The notes under the pieces were generated by a model that saw nothing but the letters and a program-made list of their open reading frames with translations, was not told the DNA's origin and did no database searches. From assembly GCF_001485435.1 (NCBI RefSeq), contig NZ_BCMS01000001.1, positions 114,501 through 178,500 on the forward strand: DNA of 64,000 bases. The letters run 5' to 3'. Shown here one piece after another: positions 1 to 7,763 of this stretch. How positions within the stretch are numbered: the first letter of the stretch is position 1; each line of letters begins with the position of its first letter. This DNA is from Deinococcus grandis (GTDB taxonomy: Bacteria; Deinococcota; Deinococci; Deinococcales; Deinococcaceae). Made by a program: the position numbers and the translations under genes.

Positions 1-2
1 CC

Positions 3-371
3 CTGGCCCGGCACGGGGGGACGCTGGCCCGCGCGGCGCGGGACGTGGATCTGCTGGCGCTGGACCTGTGGTTCAGTGACCTGCTGGGTCACGCGGGCGC
101 GCCGGACGTGCCGGGCGACGCCCTGGCCGCCGGGCGGTCGTACCTGCGGCGGGTGGACGCGCTGCTCTCGGGTCTGCTGGGTGCGGGGGCGCGGGTGGTG
201 GTCAGCAGTGATCACGGGAACCTCGAGGACCTGCGCACGAAGGGCCACACGCCCGCGCGCGTGCCGTTCGCGGGGGCCGGGGTGGACCTGGGGCAGCCGC
301 GGAACGTGGTGGAGGCCGGGCGGGTCCTGGCCGGGTGGTTCGGGCTGCCTGCCCCTCTGCCGGACGCTTGA
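3..371 (+). CDS. Alkaline-phosphatase-superfamily metalloenzyme, C-terminal part (5' end outside window)
   Basis: The frame is open from the window edge to a TGA at 371, so only about the last 122 residues are seen. The motif SDHGNLEDL followed by KGHTPARVP matches the metal-binding end of the superfamily that includes cofactor-independent phosphoglycerate mutase and phosphopentomutase, where DHGN and a later HT supply metal ligands. The substrate cannot be told from this fragment. The gene runs toward the DnaA-box cluster and is convergent with trpF. Confidence 0.6.
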   Translation: MARHGGTLARAARDVDLLALDLWFSDLLGHAGAPDVPGDALAAGRSYLRRVDALLSGLLGAGARVVVSSDHGNLEDLRTKGHTPARVPFAGAGVDLGQPRNVVEAGRVLAGWFGLPAPLPDA

Positions 372-477
372 CCGGGTGGGGGGCGGCGCTGCTAGAGTGC
401 CCCCTGCAACCGTTCAACGTGAGAGGGGGTCGGCAGGGACCACGTGCAGGGCCGAGCTTCCGGGGGACCCGACTGGG

Positions 478-646
478 TTATCCACAGGTTTATCCACAGG
501 CGCTGTGGACAGCCTGTGGATAAGGGCGACTCCCCACCGTGGAGGAACCGGTCAATTGTTCGTGTGAAACACGTTTTTCAGAGGTTCCGTGGAAGAGTTC
601 CACGCTCCGCGAAGTTATCCACAGGTTCCCGTTTCACTGTGGATAA
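478..646. other. Cluster of five perfect DnaA boxes (possible origin or DnaA-titration locus)
   Basis: TTATCCACA occurs exactly at 478-486, 490-498 and 615-623 on the plus strand and, as TGTGGATAA, at 515-523 and 638-646. A weaker box (TGTGGACAG) lies at 504-512. Between the two groups is a less GC-rich stretch with two small perfect hairpins, CGTGT-gaa-ACACG at 561-573 (followed by five T) and CGTGGAA-gag-TTCCACG at 588-604. The flanking genes converge on the cluster, so the boxes are not promoter elements of either gene. The last box overlaps the 3' end of trpF. No dnaA or dnaN gene is in the window, so origin function is inferred only. Confidence 0.7.
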
Positions 647-1260
647 CTCTGGGCCGCGCGGCGCGCTTCCTGAACGAAAGCCCGCACGGCAGCCGGGTCC
701 TTCACGCCGGGCCCTGATTCCAGGCGGCTCACGGCGTCCACCCCAGCCGGGTTCAGGGCTTGCATGGCGGCCGCCACGTTCCCCGCACCCAGACCTCCGG
801 CCAGCCACGCCCCGTGGGGGAAGAGAGGGCGCAGCGCATTCCAGTCGAGCGGAATGCCGCCGCCGGGTTCGGGCGCGTCCAGCATCAGCGTGACGCCGTT
901 GTGCCCGTGCCACATGTCTGCTTCCGCCGCCAGATCGGCGGGGCGCACGACACGCAGAACGGGATAATACGCGGCGACCGCGGTCACGTAAAGACCTGAC
1001 AGGCGGCCATGCAGCTGCACGGCACTCACCCGCGCGGCCTCCGCCGTGCGCAGCACCTCGTCCAGCCCCTGGTCCAGGAACACGCCCACCCGCGCCACGC
1101 TCGGCCCGACGCTCAGACCCGCCTCGCGCGCCACCTGCGGCGTCACCAGCCGCCTGCTGACCGGCGCGAAGATGAAGCCCAGCGCGTCCGCACCCGCCCC
1201 GGCACTCAGGACAGCGTCGCGCACGCTGGTCGTGCCGCACACCTTCACCTGCACGGTCAC
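634..1260 (-). CDS. trpF: Phosphoribosylanthranilate isomerase
   Basis: Converts N-(5'-phosphoribosyl)anthranilate to CdRP in tryptophan synthesis. The 208-residue product has the family's length and TIM-barrel signatures: KVCGTTSVRDA at the N-terminus with the catalytic Cys, GFIFAPVSRR for phosphate binding, VGVFLDQ, VQLHG, MLDAPEPGGG, and a C-terminal LAGGLGAGNV. The start is GTG at 1260, which overlaps the stop of the upstream 84-residue ORF (CAGTGA), indicating translational coupling. No other trp genes are in the window, so it is separated from the main tryptophan operon. Its last codons overlap a DnaA box. Confidence 0.93.
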   Translation of the reverse strand: MTVQVKVCGTTSVRDAVLSAGAGADALGFIFAPVSRRLVTPQVAREAGLSVGPSVARVGVFLDQGLDEVLRTAEAARVSAVQLHGRLSGLYVTAVAAYYPVLRVVRPADLAAEADMWHGHNGVTLMLDAPEPGGGIPLDWNALRPLFPHGAWLAGGLGAGNVAAAMQALNPAGVDAVSRLESGPGVKDPAAVRAFVQEARRAAQSYPQ

Positions 1261-1511
1261 TGCGGCCCCCGCGCGGCTTCCAGTTCACTCACGCGCGCCT
1301 CCAGCGTCCGCACCTGCCGGGTCAGGGCCAGCAGCAGCAGCGCGTAATGGTCGTAGATCTTCGGGCGTTCCATTCGCAGCTCGCCGCTCATCCAGCCGTC
1401 CAGCAGCCGCTCGGCCTCCGCGAGCACCTCGGCGTCCGGCACGTCCCGGTAGGAACGGCCCCCCATGATCTCCCGCGCGAAATTCAGTTCCCGGTCACTC
1501 ATGCGCGTCAT
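1257..1511 (-). CDS. Conserved small hypothetical protein with C-terminal coiled coil
   Basis: An 84-residue acidic, helical protein. The last 30 residues (LALTRQVRTLEARVSELEAA) have heptad spacing typical of a short coiled coil. It lies in an operon between a membrane protein gene (4-base overlap upstream) and trpF (4-base overlap downstream). A second ATG three codons in (1502) has better spacing from an AGGGAG Shine-Dalgarno than the annotated ATG at 1511, so the true product may be 81 residues. I do not recognise a family. Its function is unknown. Confidence 0.65.
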   Translation of the reverse strand: MTRMSDRELNFAREIMGGRSYRDVPDAEVLAEAERLLDGWMSGELRMERPKIYDHYALLLLALTRQVRTLEARVSELEAARGPQ

Positions 1512-2029
1512 TCTCCCTGAACGGCACGCTCCCGACCATGATCGTCACCGCCAGTCGCCCCCGAGCAGCGCCGCACCCACGCCGCGCTGCGGTTCGTCAG
1601 GAAGCCCACCACCGGTAGCAGGCCCGACACGGCCGCGAAGATGACCGCCATGCCAGCCGCCATCGGCAGCAGCATCAGGGAGATCAGCGGCGTGCTCGAC
1701 AGGTCCGCCAGCGTGAACAGCGCGCCCGCCACGAATGCCACCAGCCCGCCCGTGATGACCGCCTGTGCGGCCACTCGCCACCTCGCCCTGTCGAGCGGGC
1801 GGTGCCACGCCGCCAGCCCCAGGCTGCACAGCCACGTCGCGCTGCCCACGGAAGCCGCGATGGGCACGAAGGACATGAACTTCATCCACTCGTCGGTCAC
1901 GCGCATGTAGGGACAGCACAGCTGCGTGAGCCACAGCAGGCACAGCGTCCCGATCAGCAGCGCGTCCAGCGCGGTCCCCAGCACCACGCGCGGCGAGAGG
2001 ACCGCGCGCAGGGTCGCGCGGCGGGTCAT
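1508..2029 (-). CDS. Predicted membrane protein with four hydrophobic segments
   Basis: A 173-residue protein with four hydrophobic stretches (about residues 15-37, 52-74, 88-108 and 117-143) and a basic C-terminal tail. No family motif is recognised. The start is set at ATG 2029, because a -10 hexamer TACGCT lies six bases upstream (2036-2041 on the minus strand), the leaderless arrangement common in Deinococcus. A much longer open frame on the same strand (to 3016) is only the shadow of the phosphotransferase gene opposite. First gene of an apparent three-gene operon ending in trpF. Confidence 0.65.
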   Translation of the reverse strand: MTRRATLRAVLSPRVVLGTALDALLIGTLCLLWLTQLCCPYMRVTDEWMKFMSFVPIAASVGSATWLCSLGLAAWHRPLDRARWRVAAQAVITGGLVAFVAGALFTLADLSSTPLISLMLLPMAAGMAVIFAAVSGLLPVVGFLTNRSAAWVRRCSGATGGDDHGRERAVQGE

Positions 2030-2035
2030 GCGCCC

Positions 2036-2041
2036 AGCGTA
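2036..2041 (-). promoter_or_regulatory. -10 element of leaderless promoter for the membrane protein-trpF operon
   Basis: TACGCT on the minus strand, six bases before ATG 2029. The TANNNT-N6/7-ATG layout implies transcription starts at or next to the start codon. Confidence 0.5.
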
Positions 2042-2113
2042 CCCGGGTCCGTGTCGGCCGGCTGCGTCATCTGACGGATGCCCGCCCGGGGCGGCGCATG
2101 CGAGGCTGCGTCC

Positions 2114-3382
2114 ATGACCGATGCCGTGCGGCGCGAGACGACCCTGCACCTCCTCCTGACGCGGCCCGGCGGGGCGGAGGTCGCCTGCCGGACCCTGACC
2201 GTCGATCACCCCGTGTATTACGGCGAGCACGTGCTGGAGGCCGCGCGGGCAGTGGGCGTGGAGGGCTGGCTGGGGCGGCGGCTGGCCTTCACCGGGCACG
2301 GAACAGGGGAGGATGGCGTGACCCGCGCCACCTGTGCGTGGCAGCTGTTCACCCCCGACCTGACCGGTGCGGCGCCCGGCCCGGACGAGCTGCGTGAACT
2401 CGCGGACGCCGCGCGGGCTTCCACCCGCACGCCCTGGTTCGGGCCGCACTGGCACGCGGACGCCCTGAGCTGGCTGGATGACGAACTCGCCGCGCAGGAC
2501 CGCCCGCGCCTGGGGACCCCGGTCGTGCTGAAACACTGGCAGATCAGCCTGCTGTGGCGCGTGCCCACGCAGGGCGGGGACGTGTACTTCAAGGCCGTGC
2601 CGGACTTCTTCGCGCGGGAGGTGACCGTCACCTGCGCGCTGTCCGGCGTGCCCGGCGCGGCCCCACCCGTCCTGGCCGCCGACACCCGGCGCGGCCTGCT
2701 GCTGCTGGACGGCTGCGGCGAGGCCGGAGGTGACCCCGCCGCGGTCCTGCGGCAGCTGGCGCGGGTGCAGCGCGCCACCCTGCCCCTGCTGCCGGAGCTG
2801 AACCTGCGGGACCGCGGCCCGGCGTACCTGCTGGCCCGGCTGGACGCCCTGTTCAGTGACGCGAGCCTGCACGCCGACGAGCACGGCCCGCACCCGGACG
2901 CCCTGACCCCCGAGGAGGCCGCCACGCTGCGCGCCCGCCGCCCCGAACTGGAGGCCGCCCTGGAGCGGCTGCGCGCCAGCCCGATCCCCCTCACGCTGGG
3001 ACACGGGGACCTGCACAGCGGGAACGTCACCACGCGCGGGAAGCAGGTGACGCTACTCGACTGGTCCGACGCCAGCCTCACCCACCCGTTCCTCGACGCG
3101 AACCCCGCCTACCTGTGCCCGGACGGCACCGACCCCGTCACGCTGGACGCCGCACGCGACGCGTACCTGCGCGAATGGACGGACCTCGCCCCGCCCGACG
3201 ACCTGCGGGCCCTGCACGCCGATGCGATGCTGGCCGGAGAGGTATACCGCGCCCTGGGCTACTTCGACGGGATTCAGGGCGCGGTCGAGGACCGGCGCGA
3301 GTGGGCGGGCGCGCACCTGTGGCACCTGCGCCGCCTGCGCCATGCTCTGATGAACCGGTTACCGCCACCTCCCTGCCCGTGA
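2114..3382 (+). CDS. Aminoglycoside phosphotransferase (APH/choline kinase-like) family protein
   Basis: A 422-residue protein whose C-terminal half carries the kinase signature of the APH family: LGHGDLHSGNV (catalytic HGD..N) near residue 298, then LLDWSDASLTHPFLD with the metal-binding Asp. The N-terminal 140 residues are not recognised. ATG 2114 is chosen because the coding region with family-like composition begins there; an in-frame upstream ATG (2078) lies in non-conserved sequence. The substrate is unknown, and these enzymes are often not drug resistance proteins. Its stop overlaps the next gene by four bases. A diverged, internally deleted copy of its 3' end lies at 3806-3979. Confidence 0.8.
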   Translation: MTDAVRRETTLHLLLTRPGGAEVACRTLTVDHPVYYGEHVLEAARAVGVEGWLGRRLAFTGHGTGEDGVTRATCAWQLFTPDLTGAAPGPDELRELADAARASTRTPWFGPHWHADALSWLDDELAAQDRPRLGTPVVLKHWQISLLWRVPTQGGDVYFKAVPDFFAREVTVTCALSGVPGAAPPVLAADTRRGLLLLDGCGEAGGDPAAVLRQLARVQRATLPLLPELNLRDRGPAYLLARLDALFSDASLHADEHGPHPDALTPEEAATLRARRPELEAALERLRASPIPLTLGHGDLHSGNVTTRGKQVTLLDWSDASLTHPFLDANPAYLCPDGTDPVTLDAARDAYLREWTDLAPPDDLRALHADAMLAGEVYRALGYFDGIQGAVEDRREWAGAHLWHLRRLRHALMNRLPPPPCP

Positions 3383-3756
3383 CTGACCGGCGCCCCCCGC
3401 ACTTCTGGGGCACGTTCCTCGTGAACCTCCTGTTGCCCGGCGTCGGCCTGCCCTGGATCGGCCTTCATCGGCTCTACTTAATCCTTCAACTGGCGAGCTA
3501 CCTGCTCGTGGGTCCAGTCGCGCGCCGACTGTACGGAACCGCACCTGACTGGGGCTTCTACGTATGGCTGAGCCTCCTGGCCTTCATGGTCCTCGGCTTC
3601 CCGCGCCTGTACGACCACCAGTTCCCGAAAGGCCAGCCCGTGCGTGCGCTGCCGCCCCTGCCGCTGCGGCTGATGGGCGTCTGGCTGCCCGCCCTTGGTC
3701 TCGCGCTCATCCAACTGGGCTACGTGTTGGGCCTGTTCAGTCTCACGACCCGCTGA
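3379..3756 (+). CDS. Small predicted membrane protein
   Basis: A 125-residue protein beginning at GTG 3379, which overlaps the TGA of the phosphotransferase gene (GTGA), so the two are probably translated together. Hydrophobic segments lie near residues 12-28, 32-50, 58-76 and 98-122. A Gly-Leu-Pro-rich first segment (FLVNLLLPGVGLPWIGLHR) is reminiscent of small TM2-like membrane proteins, but this is not a firm match. A strong hairpin follows the stop. Confidence 0.65.
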   Translation: MTDRRPPHFWGTFLVNLLLPGVGLPWIGLHRLYLILQLASYLLVGPVARRLYGTAPDWGFYVWLSLLAFMVLGFPRLYDHQFPKGQPVRALPPLPLRLMGVWLPALGLALIQLGYVLGLFSLTTR

Positions 3757-3764
3757 AAGGTAAT

Positions 3765-3801
3765 GAACGCCGCGCCCTCCCATGGTGCAGGCGCGGCGTT
3801 C
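3765..3801 (+). terminator. Hairpin terminator after the phosphotransferase/membrane protein genes
   Basis: A perfect 12-bp stem (GAACGCCGCGCC at 3765-3776 and its complement at 3790-3801) with a 13-base loop begins nine bases after the stop codon. It has no long T tract, only GTCTTGGT. Confidence 0.55.
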
Positions 3802-3805
3802 GTCT

Positions 3806-3979
3806 TGGTCCGACGCCAGCCTCACCCACCCGTTCCTCAACGCGAACCCCGCCTACCTGTCCCCGGACGGTACCGATCCGGACACCGCCGTGCTGGACGC
3901 CGCACGCGACGCGTACCTGCGCGAGTGGACGGGCGCGCACCTGTGGCACCTGTGGCACCTGCGCTGCCTGCTGCCCTGA
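3806..3979 (+). pseudogene. Partial, internally deleted copy of the phosphotransferase 3' end
   Basis: From TGGTCCGAC at 3806 the sequence follows the parent gene from about 3059 with scattered substitutions and one in-frame insertion, up to GCGCGAGTGGACGG. It then jumps to the parent's last codons (GCGCACCTGTGGCACCTG), skipping about 42 codons, and ends in its own TGA at 3979. The frame is intact (WSDASLTHPFL ... AHLWHLWHLRCLLP) but lacks the catalytic HGD motif and most of the protein, so it is a decayed duplication. The internal jump lies at a short repeat present twice in the parent (near 3172 and 3297). Confidence 0.8.
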
Positions 3980-4001
3980 CGCTGCACCCCTGGCCCAGTT
4001 T

Positions 4002-5069
4002 TCAGGCACCCGGTACGCCCGCCTCGGCGAAGGTGCGCATCTCGCGCAGGGTGGCCGCCGCCCCGAGCAGGATGGGCGCGGCCAGCACGCCGCCCGTGCC
4101 CTCGCCCAGGCGCAGGTTCAGGTGGAACATGGGCTTCAGGCCCAGGTGCGCCAGTTGCGCCGCGTGCCCGATCTCGGCGCACTCCCCGGCGGGGAACAGA
4201 TAGTCACGCAGGTGCGGGGTGAGGGTCACGCCGATCAGGGCGGCGCTGCCCTCCACGAAGCCGTCGAGGATCACGGCGCGGCGGCTGGCGGCGGCCTGGA
4301 GCATGACGCCCAGCATCGCGGCGATCTCGAAGCCGCCGAACTCGGCCAGCACCTCCAGCGGGTCGATGGTCGGCGTGCGCTCCAGCGCCGCGCGGATCAC
4401 GGCGACCTTGTGCGCCAGCCGCGCGTCGTCCACTCCGGTGCCGCGCCCTGTCACCCGCGCCGCGTCCAGGCCCAGCAGGCGCGCCGTGATGACCGCTGCC
4501 GGGGTGGTGTTCCCGATGCCCATCTCACCGGGAATCAGGACGTCCGCGCCGTCCTCAATGGCCCGGCGGGCCAGCGCCGCGCCCGCCAGGATCAGCGCCC
4601 GCGCCTCCTCCACGCTCATGGCCGCCTGTACGCTCAGGTCATGCGTGCCGCGCCGCAGGGCCGCGCGGACCAGCGCCGGGTGGTCGGGCAGGTCGGCGTT
4701 CACCCCGGCGTCCATCACGTACACCCGCGCGCCCACCGCCCGCGCCAGCGCGTTCACGGCCGCGCCGCCCGGCCCGGCGGGGGTGTCCGCCAGGAAGTTC
4801 GCGACCATCGCCGGGGTCACCTCGGGCGGGTACGCACTCACGCCCGCGCGCGCCACCCCGTGATCCCCGGCCGCGACGATCACCGCCACGCCGCGCGGGT
4901 CGGGCCGCTCGCTGCCCAGCACGCCCGCCAGCCGCACCGACAGGTCCTCCAGGTCACCCAGCGCCCCCGCCGGTTTCGTCAGCTGCGCCTGCCGCGCCCG
5001 CGCCCGCCCCATCGCGTCGGCATCGGCAGGCTGGATGGCGGTCAGGAGGGCCGTCAGGTCAGGAAGCAT
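4002..5069 (-). CDS. cobT: Nicotinate-nucleotide--dimethylbenzimidazole phosphoribosyltransferase
   Basis: Activates the cobalamin lower ligand by transferring phosphoribose from nicotinate mononucleotide to dimethylbenzimidazole. The 355 residues match the family length. Visible signatures are GRARARQAQLTKPAGALG near residue 22, VAAGDHGVARAGVSAYP, the glycine/asparagine-rich active site GEMGIGNTTPAAV near 180, and a C-terminal GEGTGG. It is the last gene of the cobS-cobC-cobT operon and ends close to the phosphotransferase remnant on the opposite strand. Confidence 0.95.
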   Translation of the reverse strand: MLPDLTALLTAIQPADADAMGRARARQAQLTKPAGALGDLEDLSVRLAGVLGSERPDPRGVAVIVAAGDHGVARAGVSAYPPEVTPAMVANFLADTPAGPGGAAVNALARAVGARVYVMDAGVNADLPDHPALVRAALRRGTHDLSVQAAMSVEEARALILAGAALARRAIEDGADVLIPGEMGIGNTTPAAVITARLLGLDAARVTGRGTGVDDARLAHKVAVIRAALERTPTIDPLEVLAEFGGFEIAAMLGVMLQAAASRRAVILDGFVEGSAALIGVTLTPHLRDYLFPAGECAEIGHAAQLAHLGLKPMFHLNLRLGEGTGGVLAAPILLGAAATLREMRTFAEAGVPGA

Positions 5070-5088
5070 CAGGGGGCATTGTGCCGCG

Positions 5089-5661
5089 TCAGGCGGGCGG
5101 TCGCAGCGCGGTCAGCCACCAGTGTCCGGCTTCGCGGCGCAGGGTGGCGACCGTGCCGGGCGGGGCGGTCACGGCGGACAGGTTCACGGTCAGGCGCAGT
5201 GCGGCCAGCAGCGGCCCGGCGTGCGTGAAGGCCACCACCTCGCCCGCCGGGAGGGTGTCCAGCCACGCCTGCACGCGGGCGTGGAAGCCCCGCCCGGTGT
5301 CGCCGCCGGGGGGGCCGTGGGGACTGGTGGGGTCGCTCAGCGCCTCGATCCAGGCGCGGGGCGCGTCGCCGTGCTCGGCTTCCAGTTCGGCCCAGGTGTG
5401 CCCGGCCATCACGCCGAAACTCGCCTCGGCCAGCGCCGGGTGGGGCAGGGCGTGCGGGAATCCGGCCAGCCGCGCAGTCTGCCGGGCGCGGCCCAGCGGG
5501 GACGTGAACGCCAGCGCGCCCCGGGGCAGGTCGAGCGTGCGGGCCAGCGCCTCCCCGGCGGGCGTGAGGGGCGCGTCCTCGTGCGGGTGCGGGTAGCGGC
5601 GCTGCGCGTTCGGGAGGGTGGGAGCGTGTCGCACCAGGTGCAGCGTCAGGCCCCCAGGCAT
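5089..5661 (-). CDS. cobC: Histidine phosphatase, probable alpha-ribazole phosphatase
   Basis: A 190-residue histidine-phosphatase-family protein with the LVRHAPT phospho-His motif near residue 10, TSPLGRARQTA (second Arg), FGVMAGHTWAEL and the C-terminal VVAFTHAGPL histidine. Position between cobS and cobT supports alpha-ribazole-5'-phosphate phosphatase, which finishes the nucleotide loop. ATG 5661 lies two bases beyond the cobS stop. A longer upstream open frame in the same phase is only overlap with cobS. The substrate assignment is inferred from context. Confidence 0.85.
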   Translation of the reverse strand: MPGGLTLHLVRHAPTLPNAQRRYPHPHEDAPLTPAGEALARTLDLPRGALAFTSPLGRARQTARLAGFPHALPHPALAEASFGVMAGHTWAELEAEHGDAPRAWIEALSDPTSPHGPPGGDTGRGFHARVQAWLDTLPAGEVVAFTHAGPLLAALRLTVNLSAVTAPPGTVATLRREAGHWWLTALRPPA

Positions 5662-5663
5662 GC

Positions 5664-6380
5664 TCAGCGGCCCCAGGCGAACGCGCCCAGCGCGAGCAAT
5701 TCCGCCGTCACCACGATCAATCCGTACGTGTCGCCGTTCAGGCCGCCGCCCAGCCGCCGCGCCGCGAACGCCGCGACCAGCAGCGCGCCCACCAGCGCTG
5801 CCAGCCACGCCGCCCACGCGCCGGGCACCAGTAGGGTCGGCGCGGCCAGCAGCAGGGCGGCCCAGAGGCGACCCTCGCGCGAGCGGGCGCCCAGGCTCTC
5901 GGCGCGCGCCGCCGGGTAGGTGTTCATGGGAATCAGCAGCAGCGTCCGCGCCGCCACCGCCGCCACCAGCGGCGCCAGCGGCGGAATCGGCGCGGACAGA
6001 AGACTCCAGAGCAGCAGCAGGGACAGGCCCCCGGTCGCCAGTCCGAACGCGCCCACGTGCACGTCGCGCAGGATCACCAGCCGCTCGGCGGGCGTCTTCA
6101 TGGCGAACAGGGCGTCGGCGCTGTCCACCAGCCCGTCGAAGTGCAGCATGCCGGTCAGGAGCAGCCACGCGCCCACGCTCAGCGCGGCGATCACCCCGCC
6201 GGGCAGCGGGACGGGCAGCCACAGCAGCCCCGCCACCGCGCCGCCCACGGCGTACCCGGCCAGCGGGTAGTACGCACTGGCCTGCGCGAAGTCCCCGTCG
6301 CGCACCTCCCTGATATGCGGCAGGGGCAGGGTTGTCAGGAACGTCAGCGCCAGATGCGCCGCGCGCAGCTGATCGCGCAT
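5664..6380 (-). CDS. cobS: Adenosylcobinamide-GDP ribazoletransferase (cobalamin synthase)
   Basis: A polytopic inner-membrane enzyme that joins adenosylcobinamide-GDP to alpha-ribazole. The product is about 238 residues with typical family motifs: TFLTTLPLP near the N-terminus, YYPLAGYAVGG, GMLHFDGLVDSADALFA (acidic metal-binding loop) and KTPAERLVILRDVHVGAFG. ATG 6380 is preferred over the GTG three codons upstream. It is the first gene of an operon with cobC and cobT. I see no cobalamin riboswitch in front of it. The upstream gap holds a degraded repeat. Confidence 0.93.
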   Translation of the reverse strand: MRDQLRAAHLALTFLTTLPLPHIREVRDGDFAQASAYYPLAGYAVGGAVAGLLWLPVPLPGGVIAALSVGAWLLLTGMLHFDGLVDSADALFAMKTPAERLVILRDVHVGAFGLATGGLSLLLLWSLLSAPIPPLAPLVAAVAARTLLLIPMNTYPAARAESLGARSREGRLWAALLLAAPTLLVPGAWAAWLAALVGALLVAAFAARRLGGGLNGDTYGLIVVTAELLALGAFAWGR

Positions 6381-6388
6381 CAGGCCCA

Positions 6389-6480
6389 CTCCGATGGAGC
6401 GGTGTGTCCAGACCGTTTCATCCGAGCGGAGGCGACTCGCAGAGCTGCCCCGCAGAGGAGGAGGACAGGCGGCCTCCGCA
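6389..6480 (+). repeat. Degraded, 3'-truncated copy of the dispersed MITE-like repeat
   Basis: The sequence follows the left part of the repeat seen at 42857: an 11-bp hairpin (6393-6403 with 6412-6422, including G-T pairs), then CCGAGCGGA, then CTCGCAGAGCTGCC and GCAGAG. The right-hand hairpin and clean TACGG ends are missing. It fills the gap between cobS and dtxR. Confidence 0.5.
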
Positions 6481-7143
6481 TCAGGTCGTCTGCACGTGGA
6501 TCTGCGCGGCGACGCCCAGCGAGAGGGTCAGGGTGTGGTCGGTCGCCCAGACGGTCAGGGTGCCCAGCGCGGCGTCCACGGCGTCCAGCCGCAGTGGCGC
6601 GCCCGGCGTGAGCCCGGCGGCCATCATGGCCCGCAGCTGGTCGGCGTCGCCGTCCGGGACGCGCGCCACGGTCGCGGTGTCCCCGGGCGCCAGCTGCGAC
6701 AGGCGCCGCTGAGGCTGGTGCGGCAGTTCGCCGTCCAGGGTGGGGATCGGGTCGCCGTGCGGGTCGTGCGTGGGGTCGCCCAGCCACGCCGCGATGCGGG
6801 CCTCCAGCCGTTCGCTCAGGGCGTGTTCCAGGCGTTCGGCCTCCTCGTGCACCTCGTCCAGCGGGACGCCCAGCGCGCGGTGCAGGAACAGTTCCAGCAG
6901 CCGGTGGTGCCGCAGGACCTCCAGCGCGACCCGCTCACCCTCGGCGGTCAGCTGCGCGCCCTGGTACGGCGCGTGCGACACGAGGCCCTGCTCGGTCAGC
7001 TTGCGCAGCATCCCGGTCACGCTGGCCGGGGCGACCTCCAGCGCCGCCGCGAGCGCCTGGGTGTTCACCTTGCCCGCCTGCCCCAGCGTGTACAGGTGCT
7101 TCAGGTAATCCTCCGCCGAGCGGGACAGGGAACGGCCGGTCAT
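6481..7143 (-). CDS. DtxR/MntR-family metal-dependent transcriptional regulator
   Basis: A 220-residue repressor of manganese or iron uptake genes. The N-terminal winged helix (residues 8-65: SRSAEDYLKHLYTLG ... VTGMLRKLTEQGLV) is followed by the metal-binding and dimerisation domain with LRHHRLLELFL, DEVHEEAERLEHALS and DPTHDPHGDPIP, which hold the usual His/Glu ligands. The C-terminal 70 residues form a FeoA/SH3-like domain. The gene appears leaderless, with TACACT at 7151-7156 seven bases before ATG. It is divergent from the ECF sigma gene. The metal specificity is not certain from sequence. Confidence 0.9.
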   Translation of the reverse strand: MTGRSLSRSAEDYLKHLYTLGQAGKVNTQALAAALEVAPASVTGMLRKLTEQGLVSHAPYQGAQLTAEGERVALEVLRHHRLLELFLHRALGVPLDEVHEEAERLEHALSERLEARIAAWLGDPTHDPHGDPIPTLDGELPHQPQRRLSQLAPGDTATVARVPDGDADQLRAMMAAGLTPGAPLRLDAVDAALGTLTVWATDHTLTLSLGVAAQIHVQTT

Positions 7144-7150
7144 GCCGCCC

Positions 7151-7156
7151 AGTGTA
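7151..7156 (-). promoter_or_regulatory. -10 element of leaderless dtxR-family promoter
   Basis: TACACT on the minus strand with a 7-base gap to ATG 7143, so the start codon would be at the transcript's 5' end. Confidence 0.55.
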
Positions 7157-7172
7157 GCGGCACCGCAGATGG

Positions 7173-7200
7173 GAACTTTTTCGCGGCGGGGCTCCTCTAA
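7173..7200 (+). promoter_or_regulatory. ECF-type promoter, probably autoregulated
   Basis: GAACTT (7173-7178), 17-base spacer, TCTAA (7196-7200): the classical group-IV sigma promoter layout. It stands directly before the sigma gene, whose GTG begins nine bases after the -10, so the transcript would be nearly leaderless. The same GGGAACTTTTTCG block and spacing recur at 8915-8942. Confidence 0.7.
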
Positions 7201-7208
7201 GGTATGAG

Positions 7209-7763
7209 GTGCCCTTGAATGACCCGCACGACACCCTGTCCGACCTGCACCTCGCGCGCCTGGCCGCGCGGGACGAGCGGGCCTTCGAGACGCTCGTGAG
7301 AACGCACGCGCCGATGGTTCACCGCCTCGCCGCCAGCCTCGTGGGGCCGGGTGCGGCGGACGACATCGTGCAGGAGGTGTTCATCGCCGCGCACAGGGCC
7401 CTGAAGGGGTTCCGGGGCGAGGCGAGCCTGAGCACCTGGCTGCACCGCATCACCCTGAACGCCTGCCACAAGGCGCTGGGCGCGCGGCAGGCGGTGTCGC
7501 TGGAGGACACCCCGGAACCCCACGCGCCGCACGACCCGGCCCGCGCGGGCGAGCAGGCTCAGGTCCGCGAGCGGCTGGCCCGCGCGCTGGCGCAGCTGCC
7601 GCCCGATCAGCGCGAGGCGGTCGCCCTGCGCGAACTGTCGGGCCTGGACTACGCCGAGATCGCCGCGCTGACCGGCGCGGAACTCGGCACCGTGAAGAGC
7701 CGCATCAACCGGGGCCGCGCGGCCCTGCGCGCCCTGCTCACCCGCGCCGGAGTGACCCCATGA
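7209..7763 (+). CDS. ECF-subfamily RNA polymerase sigma factor
   Basis: A 184-residue sigma factor. Region 2 covers about residues 12-85 (FETLVRTHAPMVHRLA ... DDIVQEVFIAAHRAL, EASLSTWLHRITLNACHKAL) and region 4 covers about 118-175 (LPPDQREAVALREL, YAEIAALTGAELGTVKSRINRGRAAL helix-turn-helix). The GTG at 7209 is chosen because the ECF -10 element ends at 7200. Its stop overlaps the ATG of the next gene (ATGA), and an anti-sigma-like and an RseB-like gene follow, the layout of a RpoE-type envelope stress module. Confidence 0.92.
   Translation: MPLNDPHDTLSDLHLARLAARDERAFETLVRTHAPMVHRLAASLVGPGAADDIVQEVFIAAHRALKGFRGEASLSTWLHRITLNACHKALGARQAVSLEDTPEPHAPHDPARAGEQAQVRERLARALAQLPPDQREAVALRELSGLDYAEIAALTGAELGTVKSRINRGRAALRALLTRAGVTP

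Noticed and set aside
550..640. parS-like sites (GTGAAACA and GTTTCAC halves) in the DnaA-box region
   Set aside because: Only half-sites match; neither reaches the 16-bp palindrome TGTTTCACGTGAAACA.
6381..6480. Cobalamin riboswitch in front of cobS
   Set aside because: The gap is too short, lacks the B12-box core and is explained by a degraded mobile repeat.
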